From NCBI GenBank assembly GCA_964407525.1, contig CAYOWC010000152.1, positions 1 to 11,396 on the forward strand: a stretch of 11,396 nt of DNA. Direction: 5' to 3'. The notes beneath the pieces were generated by a model. That model saw nothing but the letters and a program-made list of their open reading frames with translations. It did not search any database and was not told the DNA's origin. The DNA comes from DUZB01 sp964407525 (GTDB taxonomy: Bacteria; Desulfobacterota; DSM-4660; Desulfatiglandales; Desulfatiglandaceae). Positions within the stretch are counted from its first letter, which is position 1. Each line of letters opens with the position of its first letter. Made by a program: the position numbers and the translations under genes. Positions 1 to 5,310 of the stretch are shown here, one piece after another.

Positions 1-72
1 TTGCTGAAAATAGCATGAGAGCAGATCCTCCACAATGTATTTTCTACCGGAATGGTAATTCGTTGACTACTC

Positions 73-101
73 TTGACACAAGGCAGGAAAGTCCCCATAC
101 T
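73..101 (+). promoter_or_regulatory. Candidate sigma-70-type promoter of the PiT gene
   Basis: A perfect -35 hexamer TTGACA lies at 73-78. It is followed after a 17-base spacer by CATACT at 96-101, which matches 4 of 6 positions of the -10 consensus. A perfect TATAAT at 106-111 also exists, but its spacer from TTGACA would be 27 bases, and the sequence 17 bases upstream of it (GCAGGA) is a poor -35. TTGAC also occurs at 63-67, exactly 10 bases before the second copy. I could not recognise a convincing PhoB box in this pair. The start codon is at 169, so the 5' leader would be about 60 nt. Confidence 0.45.
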
Positions 102-168
102 ACAGTATAATATTTTCGGATAGAAACAGGCTATCGGATCTACCGCTTTGCACCTTTGAGGAAAAGAT

Positions 169-2448
169 ATGGGAACTGAAATTTTCTTAATTGCCGTCGT
201 CATTCTGCTTCTCTTTGCTGTTTTCGATCTGGTCGTGGGGGTTACCAACGATGCCGTCAATTTCCTGAATTCTTCCATCGGATCCAGGGTAGCGCCTTTT
301 TTTGTGATCATGATCATAGCAAGCCTTGGCATTCTGGCAGGGGTAACCTTTTCAAGCGGTATGATGGAGGTAGCACGAAAAGGAATATTTCACCCCCAGT
401 TTTTCACCATGCCCGAACTTATCACTATCTTCCTGGCCGTCATGCTTACGGATATTCTCCTCCTGGACCTCTTTAACACCTACGGCCTTCCCACCTCTAC
501 CACAGTATCTATTGTGTTTGAACTTCTCGGCGCTGCAGTGGCCGCCTCGGCCATTAAAATCATGCAAACCGACGGCGGCGCCATGGCCTTAGGGGAATAC
601 ATCAATACGGGAAAGGCCATGATGATCGTTTTTGGCATCCTCCTTTCCATTATCGTGGCTTTTTGTTGCGGCGCCGTGGTTCAGTTCCTCACCAGACTGA
701 TCTTCACTTTTGACTATCAGAAAAGGATCAAGCGGTATGGATCCCTTTGGGGCGGGGTTGCCATGGCAACCATTACCTTCTTCATTCTGATAAAGGGCGC
801 CAAGGGCGCTTCCTTCATGACTCCCGAGGCAGTCGAATGGGTCAAATCCAATTCTCTGCTTATTTTGGGGGCTATTTTCATTATTTCAGCAGGTTTACTG
901 CAAATCGCCATTTCCTTTTTCAAGGTCAATATTTTCAAACCGATCGTGCTGGTAGGCACCTTCGCTTTGGCCATGGCCTTTGCCGCCAATGACCTGGTAA
1001 ATTTCATAGGCGTTCCTTTGGCGGGATTGAGCGCCTATAAGACAGCCATGGCTGCGGGCGACCCACTGACCGTTACCATGAGCGCCCTGAGCCAGAAAGT
1101 GCAGTCCCAGACCGGCCTCTTGCTCCTTGCAGGCATTATTATGGTGGTAACCCTGTGGTTGTCCAAAAAAGCCCGCACGGTGACCGAGACCGAAATCAGC
1201 CTGGGCCATCAAGAAGAAACCACAGAACGTTTCGAGTCAATCTGGCTTTCCCGGACTATTGTGAGAATGACAGGTTCATTCTTTACCAGTTTCACAAGCA
1301 TAGTTCCCCGTCATATCAGGAAAGCCATCGGCAGGAGAATAGATCCGCATAGTTTCAAAGACGTTACGATACAGGGACCTAAACCATCCTTTGACTTAGT
1401 CCGTGCATCCGTAAACCTGATGGTTGCCAGTGCCGTAGTCTCGTTTGCCACATCCATGAAGCTTCCCCTGTCAACCACTTATGTCACTTTCATGGTGGCC
1501 ATGGGCGCCTCTTTTTCTGATCAGGCATGGGGCAGGGAAACGGCTGTTTATCGGGTCACCGGGGTTCTTACAGTGATAGGCGGCTGGTTTATGACGGCTT
1601 TCACCGCCTTTGTGGTCGCCTTTGTTTTCGCAGCGATTATCCATTACTTCAAGGCGCCTGGGCTTTTCATCATCCTGATTGTTGCGGGGCTGGTGATCTG
1701 GACCAACCAGAAAAAGCACAAAGGCCGTGCAAAAGAATCAGAAGAAACGAAGGTCTTTAATCTCAAAAAAATCAACGATGCTCACATGGCCATTTCCAGC
1801 ACCTTTGACCATCTTGCGCATCTTCTGCAAGCCATCCGGGAATCTTTTGATCTGACTTTCGATGCACTCTTCGACCAGGACGTGGATGAACTGAAAAGAC
1901 AGAGAAAAAAAGTAAAACAAATACAATTGTGGACAAACATCATCATGGCTAATATTTTCAAGGTGTTGCGCCTGCAACAGAAAGCGGATGCCAGGATCTC
2001 CTATAAATATGCACAGACCATCCGACGTCTCCAGAAGATATCCGATGGACACCGGGATATCGTCGTGCGCTCCTATAAACATATCGGCAACAATCATAAA
2101 GGGCTTCTCGATGTTCAAATCGAGGAACTCAAGAAAATCAAGATATGTATCCTGGATATCATCCTGAAGGCGGAAACTTCTTTCAACAGGCAGGAGATTG
2201 TAGACTATCAAAACATCGTCGACCAATACCGGTACATGAGAGAACTGGCAGATCAGTTCAACCAAAATCAAATTGAAAGGATAAGAACCGATACCTCTAA
2301 GACACGCCTCAGTATTCTCTACTATGCCATTATTGGGAACTGCATTATGATGTCCAAACAGAACATCAAGCTATTGGAGATTTTTAATGAATCCTTCAAA
2401 TTCGACAAACAGCTGTCAAATTCATACTATAAAATAGATAGCCGATAA
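169..2448 (+). CDS. PiT-family inorganic phosphate transporter with C-terminal PhoU-like domain
   Basis: This is a probable low-affinity phosphate permease of the inner membrane, driven by cation symport as known for the PiT (PF01384) family. The two inverted PiT half-signatures are visible: GVTNDAVNFLNSSI at residues 24-37 and AANDLVNFIGV at 272-282. Each half also has its proline/serine/threonine loop, LPTSTTVS at 107-114 and LPLSTTY at 432-438. About ten to twelve hydrophobic segments lie between residues 4 and 511. Residues 340-410 form a long hydrophilic loop. Residues 531-745 are soluble, helical and charged, and resemble PhoU or a related phosphate-transport regulator. At 759 residues it is much longer than the classical E. 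coli Pit proteins (about 500), because of this fused tail. The ATG at 169 has GAGGA at 158-162. The gene stands alone and converges on the MscS gene. Sulfate (CysP-like members) is a less likely substrate. Confidence 0.9.
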   Translation: MGTEIFLIAVVILLLFAVFDLVVGVTNDAVNFLNSSIGSRVAPFFVIMIIASLGILAGVTFSSGMMEVARKGIFHPQFFTMPELITIFLAVMLTDILLLDLFNTYGLPTSTTVSIVFELLGAAVAASAIKIMQTDGGAMALGEYINTGKAMMIVFGILLSIIVAFCCGAVVQFLTRLIFTFDYQKRIKRYGSLWGGVAMATITFFILIKGAKGASFMTPEAVEWVKSNSLLILGAIFIISAGLLQIAISFFKVNIFKPIVLVGTFALAMAFAANDLVNFIGVPLAGLSAYKTAMAAGDPLTVTMSALSQKVQSQTGLLLLAGIIMVVTLWLSKKARTVTETEISLGHQEETTERFESIWLSRTIVRMTGSFFTSFTSIVPRHIRKAIGRRIDPHSFKDVTIQGPKPSFDLVRASVNLMVASAVVSFATSMKLPLSTTYVTFMVAMGASFSDQAWGRETAVYRVTGVLTVIGGWFMTAFTAFVVAFVFAAIIHYFKAPGLFIILIVAGLVIWTNQKKHKGRAKESEETKVFNLKKINDAHMAISSTFDHLAHLLQAIRESFDLTFDALFDQDVDELKRQRKKVKQIQLWTNIIMANIFKVLRLQQKADARISYKYAQTIRRLQKISDGHRDIVVRSYKHIGNNHKGLLDVQIEELKKIKICILDIILKAETSFNRQEIVDYQNIVDQYRYMRELADQFNQNQIERIRTDTSKTRLSILYYAIIGNCIMMSKQNIKLLEIFNESFKFDKQLSNSYYKIDSR

Positions 2449-2525
2449 GGCATCTCGAAAGAATATTTAAGAGGCGCAATAGCTCATCACGGATTAACAT
2501 GAACAATCATTTTTTCTGGAACGGA

Positions 2526-2553
2526 GGTGTCAGGTTTCGGGTGTCAGGTTTCA
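2526..2553. repeat. Tandem 14-mer repeat in the gap after the PiT gene
   Basis: Two adjacent 14-base units start at 2526 and 2540. Both read GGTGTCAGGTTTC, then G in the first and A in the second. Short GTGTCAGG/TTTCAGG-type motifs of this kind recur between genes in many deltaproteobacterial genomes as far as I recall; I cannot test that here. A 22-codon ORF starting with the ATG at 2499 runs through the repeat, but it has no other sign of being coding. Function unknown. Confidence 0.6.
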
Positions 2554-2719
2554 GTACCTACTACTGATCCTATTCATCCGCGATGACCCCCTCCTTTTAA
2601 CCTGGCAGCCCTCCCTTTGACGGGACGGGACCTTTTGCCCCTGAAAACTATCAGGACCCATTCCCTACCACTCCTGATGCATGCCGCCCTGAGTGTCTTT
2701 CTTTTCCGAACGCCAAGAC

Positions 2720-2769
2720 AAAACAACACGTTGAAATTTTAGTTCTTAACAATTTCAACGTGTTGTTTT
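2720..2769. terminator. Bidirectional intrinsic terminator (perfect 19-bp inverted repeat)
   Basis: The left arm 2720-2738 (AAAACAACACGTTGAAATT) is the exact reverse complement of the right arm 2751-2769, with a 12-base loop between them. The arms begin with AAAA and end with TTTT, so each transcription direction yields a stem followed by a short U run. It lies between two converging genes, 272 bases after the PiT stop and 82 bases after the mscS stop, which fits a shared terminator. The stem is AT-rich (5 G/C in 19) and unusually long, and the U run is only four bases. It could instead stabilise both transcript ends or act as another structural element. Confidence 0.75.
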
Positions 2770-2850
2770 CTTATGCTTAAGCAAAAAGATACGGCATGAT
2801 TTGCCATACCCATCTATCTAGTGCCTTGACAGGCTGATGGAGGAGTGCGC

Positions 2851-3711
2851 TTAGGGCTCTTTCTTCACATGCACATCTAACTGTGGGAATGCAATATCAA
2901 TGTCGGCGGCCCTCAGGGTGTCATTGAGGCTGTAGTTTGCCTGGCTCTCAAATACCCACCGCTCCATTTTGTTCATGACATTGACCGCAAAATAAACGTC
3001 GAAGTTGAGCGTGCTGTCGCCATGTTCCTTAAACAGCACGAAAGGCGCGGGTTCCTTTAAAACGCCATTGACGCTTGTGACGGCTTGAATCATCAGCTGC
3101 GTCGATTTATGAATGTCAGATTCGTAGGCAATGCCGATGGAAACCTTGGTCAGGACCATGTGATCATTCTTCGTCCAGTTCACCAGTTTTTCATTCAACA
3201 CCACACTATTGGGCAACATGATATCGATATTGTTCTCGGTGTGGATCTGAAAACTTCGAAGACCGATATTGAAGACCCTGCCGATCTCGTTTTCCACCTC
3301 TACCACGTCATCAATTTTGACGGGGCGTTCCACCATGAGAATGATGCCGCTGATCAGGTTGCTGAAAAGTTCCCTCGCCCCAAAACCGACACCGATCATC
3401 AGGCCCCCAACCGCAAAGTGAAAGACCGTCAGCGGGATTCTCAGTATGGCCAGGGTTGTGTAAAGGATCACCGTGATCATGATGGCAAAGCTGATCCTCT
3501 CAAGGGCCAGTTTTCCACTTGAGTCCAGATTACGCTTTTTCTCGAGTCGCTTGCGAAGACGCCCCTGGATGTGCCGTGCAATGTGGAAACCCACTATCAT
3601 AACGATGATCGCCATGATGCAATGGCCCACGGTTACCCCCTCATGGCCGACTTTCCAGAGGATATGATCCCAGACAGTGACAAATGTGTTCCATATTTCA
3701 TGATCGCCCAT
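2851..3711 (-). CDS. Small-conductance mechanosensitive channel, MscS family
   Basis: This is an inner-membrane tension-gated channel that would release osmolytes on hypo-osmotic shock, as known for MscS (PF00924). Of its 286 residues, hydrophobic segments are at about 26-47, 72-92 and 94-124. The third is the pore-lining helix with GVGFGARELFSNLISG at 107-122. It is followed by the conserved ERPVKIDD at 128-135, the start of the beta domain. The family's PNS motif is at 167-169 and VNWT at 177-180. The C-terminal alpha/beta vestibule domain runs from about 185 to 280. The length is that of minimal MscS (E. coli 286). The ATG at 3711 follows AGGAAAGGGG about 7 bases upstream. A promoter candidate lies at 3919-3948, giving a leader of about 200 nt. 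The gene stands apart from its neighbours; nothing seen indicates specialisation toward a particular ion. Confidence 0.92.
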   Translation of the reverse strand: MGDHEIWNTFVTVWDHILWKVGHEGVTVGHCIMAIIVMIVGFHIARHIQGRLRKRLEKKRNLDSSGKLALERISFAIMITVILYTTLAILRIPLTVFHFAVGGLMIGVGFGARELFSNLISGIILMVERPVKIDDVVEVENEIGRVFNIGLRSFQIHTENNIDIMLPNSVVLNEKLVNWTKNDHMVLTKVSIGIAYESDIHKSTQLMIQAVTSVNGVLKEPAPFVLFKEHGDSTLNFDVYFAVNVMNKMERWVFESQANYSLNDTLRAADIDIAFPQLDVHVKKEP

Positions 3712-3755
3712 GGTGTACCCCTTTCCTTTTGAACTTTCTTTTATCGGTTCTCCGT

Positions 3756-3923
3756 CTAAGGGCGAAGTTGGGCCAAGCCCCTATACTTATCCGCAAGAAC
3801 ACCATAGACGCTTTCAGATGGCAGGATCCCCCTTTTTTCCAGGGACACGATCACTTCGCCGTAGTGGGTCTTTTTTCTACGACTGTGTGCCACCAATAAC
3901 CAGCATGACTGGTGGAACATCAT
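3756..3923 (-). CDS. Possible 55-residue hypothetical protein upstream of the MscS gene
   Basis: An open frame of 55 codons runs from ATG ATG (3923 or 3920) to TAG at 3756-3758, ending 44 bases before the mscS start on the same strand. It begins MMFHQSCWLLVAHS, has a basic RRKK at 15-18, and continues with coding-like stretches such as YGEVIVSLEKRGILP (21-35) and VYGVLADKYRGLAQLRP (39-55). Codon choice looks plausible for a real gene, with mixed G/C third positions and no rare-codon runs. Against it, there is no clear Shine-Dalgarno before the ATGs, and the best minus-strand promoter places its -10 over these ATGs, so translation would need a later start (for example a TTG or GTG at residues 10-11). 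I do not recognise a family. It may be a small gene, a gene remnant or chance. Confidence 0.3.
   Translation of the reverse strand: MMFHQSCWLLVAHSRRKKTHYGEVIVSLEKRGILPSESVYGVLADKYRGLAQLRP
3761..3887 (-). ncRNA. Possible structured 5' leader of the mscS transcript
   Basis: On the minus strand several complementary segments are nested. GGCGAAGT (plus 3853-3860) and ACTTCGCC (plus 3761-3768) are perfect 8-base complements about 100 nt apart. Inside them, next to the latter, GGGC and GCCC (3770-3780) form a 4-bp hairpin with a 3-base loop. Just upstream in the transcript, GTCGTAG and CTACGGC (about 3858-3864 and 3877-3883) can form a 7-bp stem with one G-U pair, but this overlaps the 8-base arm by a few bases, so the two would be alternatives. 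I do not recognise a known riboswitch. Chance complementarity in a region this size is quite possible. Confidence 0.2.
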
Positions 3924-3948
3924 ACCCGGCCGGTAAGATTCAGGTCAA
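3919..3948 (-). promoter_or_regulatory. Candidate sigma-70-type promoter for the mscS gene
   Basis: On the minus strand TTGACC (plus 3943-3948) and TATGAT (plus 3919-3924) each match 5 of 6 consensus positions and are separated by 18 bases. Transcription would start near 3912, leaving a leader of about 200 nt before the mscS ATG at 3711. No better pair was seen closer to the gene. Confidence 0.45.
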
Positions 3949-3995
3949 TTCATTTAAGGAGAAAGTTTCAATTTCCAGTCTCCCTCTATTTTCAC

Positions 3996-4025
3996 TGGAT
4001 TTTTGGTCACTTTTTTGAGTATACT
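3996..4025 (+). promoter_or_regulatory. Candidate promoter of the ferritin-like gene
   Basis: TATACT at 4020-4025 is a 5-of-6 match to the -10 consensus. TGGATT at 3996-4001, 18 bases upstream, is a weak -35 (3 of 6). The surrounding sequence is T-rich. Transcription would begin near 4032, about 58 bases before the ATG at 4090. No Fur- or PerR-like palindrome was recognised. Confidence 0.35.
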
Positions 4026-4089
4026 TTTTTACAATTTTGGACAGACTAACGAAACTTCACGATGGATCTGGAATAGGGGGAAGTATTTC

Positions 4090-4596
4090 ATGGCACAGCG
4101 TGGCAAAAGGGTGACGGTCAATGAAGTTGTTTCAGATTTATTCAACATGGCTGCAAGGACTGAACAGGCTTCCGCTGGATTTTATCTCCAGGCTTCAAAA
4201 CATATCGCCGACAACGAGGCGCGCCTGCAGCTTCAGAAACTCGCATCCACAGAGCTTGAGCATAAGGTTTTCTTTTCAAATTTGAAATTAGAATACCAAA
4301 ACCAGATCGAAGTTCCGGTCGAAGAAAGCACGTGGCGTTCCCTTTCCAATTATGCAAAAGCCTTTCAGGATTCTCGGGTTTTCGATTTTGACTTCATCCT
4401 CAATCACTCCTTCACAGGACAGGAAAAAGCAGCGGAGGTTATTCAACTTGCCATAACATTTGAAAAGGACAGCATCGTGTTTTACACTGGACTGGCAAAT
4501 ATCTTTGAAAACAAGGAGGTAAATCAATTATTAAGAGAAATTATACGGGAGGAATTCGATCATCTTTCTTCGCTGACCAACCTAGATTTTTTCTAA
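4090..4596 (+). CDS. Ferritin-like diiron (rubrerythrin-type) four-helix protein
   Basis: This 168-residue soluble protein has the ligand pattern of a rubrerythrin-like four-helix bundle. Helix 1 has E25 (RTEQASAGFY), helix 2 has E55 and H58 (ELEH), helix 3 has E125 (FEKDSIVFY), and helix 4 has E155 and H158 (EFDH). The two halves repeat with identical 30- and 3-residue spacings. Proteins of this family bind two irons and often act in peroxide or iron handling, but this one lacks the rubredoxin CxxC domains of classical rubrerythrin, so its electron donor and reaction are unknown. The ATG at 4090 is chosen over an in-frame TTG at 4003 because AGGGGGA sits 7-8 bases before it and the extra 29 residues do not resemble the family. 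It appears monocistronic and converges on the response regulator gene, with 77 bases between them. Only a weak 6-bp hairpin (4622-4650), without a T run, lies there. Confidence 0.82.
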   Translation: MAQRGKRVTVNEVVSDLFNMAARTEQASAGFYLQASKHIADNEARLQLQKLASTELEHKVFFSNLKLEYQNQIEVPVEESTWRSLSNYAKAFQDSRVFDFDFILNHSFTGQEKAAEVIQLAITFEKDSIVFYTGLANIFENKEVNQLLREIIREEFDHLSSLTNLDFF

Positions 4597-4673
4597 TTGC
4601 GTTGCAACAAACCGCCAGCCCTGCCGGTGTCGATTCTTTTTCATCCGGCATACGAGAAGTCCCTGGTTCACTC

Positions 4674-5303
4674 CTACAGTTTCAGATCCGGATAAAGCTT
4701 CTTTGCGCAATCGGGACAGATACCATGGCTGAATTGTGCCTCCGAGTGTTCACTGATATATTGTTCTATCCTTTGCCAGCTGTCGTTGTCATCCCTTATT
4801 TTCTTGCAGTTGGCACAAATGGGAATGATGCCCCTCAAGGTCTTGATTTCATCCAGGGCGGTCTGAAGCTTTTCATTCAATTCCTGGAGATGGACATTCC
4901 TGGATTCAAGATCTCTTTGAAGTTTTCGGAGAGTGAGGTGGGTGTTGACCCTGGCCAGCAATTCCTCGGTTTGAAACGGCTTGCTGATATAATCGACCCC
5001 TCCGGCTGAAAAGCCCTTGACCTTATCGGTTACTTCACCCAACGCGCTGATGAAAATCACCGGCACGGCCTCAAGTCTTCTATCCCCTTTCAATGCCTTA
5101 CAGACCTGATAGCCGTCCATGTCGGGCATAAGGATATCCAGCAGTATGAGATCCGGCGGCTCCGTCCGTGCCGCATCGATGGCCAGCTGCCCGCTTAGCG
5201 CCGGACGAACCCTGTATCCTTCACCACCGAGGGCCTCCACCAGGATCCTGAGGTTCTCTTTGGTGTCGTCCACCACCAGAATATTTTCGCTCCGATTCCC
5301 CAT
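4674..5303 (-). CDS. Response regulator: receiver, coiled coil and CxxC/CxxC C-terminal domain
   Basis: This is a 209-residue cytoplasmic phospho-acceptor protein. Residues 6-122 are a complete receiver: acidic D12/D13, phosphorylation site D56 (LILLDILMPDMDG), S86 and K108 (SKPF). Residues 123-157 form a charged heptad-like helix, probably a coiled coil. Residues 158-206 carry C163xxC166 and C196xxC199, separated by a conserved-looking stretch with W176, IEQYI at 179-183 and HSEAQFSHGICPDC at 186-199. I recall this tail as a common ending of response regulators and PAS proteins in Desulfobacterota, without an established function. Four cysteines could bind zinc or act as a redox switch (inference). 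There is no DNA-binding, GGDEF or phosphatase domain. The gene begins 7 nt after the kinase stop, with AAAGGA about 11 nt upstream of its ATG, so it is likely co-transcribed and the kinase's partner. Confidence 0.9.
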   Translation of the reverse strand: MGNRSENILVVDDTKENLRILVEALGGEGYRVRPALSGQLAIDAARTEPPDLILLDILMPDMDGYQVCKALKGDRRLEAVPVIFISALGEVTDKVKGFSAGGVDYISKPFQTEELLARVNTHLTLRKLQRDLESRNVHLQELNEKLQTALDEIKTLRGIIPICANCKKIRDDNDSWQRIEQYISEHSEAQFSHGICPDCAKKLYPDLKL

Positions 5304-5310
5304 ATACTTT

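Larger units (their letters stand above)
2449..2850. other. 402-base convergent intergenic region
   Basis: No credible gene lies between the stop of the PiT gene and the stop of the mscS-type gene. It contains the tandem repeat at 2526-2553 and the long inverted repeat at 2720-2769. The rest (2554-2719) has stop codons in all frames at short intervals, and I see no recognisable RNA gene or mobile-element end. Confidence 0.7.
3712..4089. other. Divergent intergenic region between mscS and the ferritin-like gene
   Basis: About 380 bases separate the two divergent start codons. The region holds promoter candidates in both directions (minus 3919-3948, plus 3996-4025), the possible 55-codon minus-strand ORF and the nested complementary segments described separately. 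A 102-codon plus-strand ORF (3710-4018) also spans it but looks like the opposite-strand shadow. The T-rich stretch 3981-4035 is compositionally distinct. Confidence 0.6.

Noticed and set aside
106..111. Perfect TATAAT as the -10 of the PiT promoter
   Set aside because: Its distance to the perfect TTGACA is 27 bases and no acceptable -35 lies 16-18 bases upstream; kept only as an alternative.
14..112. 32-codon ORF before the PiT gene
   Set aside because: It overlaps the promoter elements, has no ribosome binding site and shows no protein-like composition.
1738..2271. 177-codon minus-strand ORF inside the PiT gene
   Set aside because: It is the antisense shadow of the PhoU-like domain; the plus-strand frame has clear family motifs on both sides.
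3710..4018. 102-codon plus-strand ORF across the divergent intergenic region
   Set aside because: It has no ribosome binding site, is rich in proline, serine and phenylalanine without domain character, overlaps the promoter candidates of both flanking genes, and lies opposite a more protein-like minus-strand frame.
4003..4089. Upstream TTG start extending the ferritin-like protein by 29 residues
   Set aside because: The extension overlaps the probable -10 element and is not family-like; the ATG at 4090 has a purine-rich AGGGGGA site at the right distance.
4622..4650. Terminator between the ferritin-like and response regulator genes
   Set aside because: TGCCGG and CCGGCA form only a 6-bp stem with a 17-base loop, and no T run follows on either strand.
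4602..5009. 135-codon plus-strand ORF after the ferritin-like gene
   Set aside because: It lies almost wholly opposite the response regulator coding region, has no ribosome binding site and has no recognisable motif.
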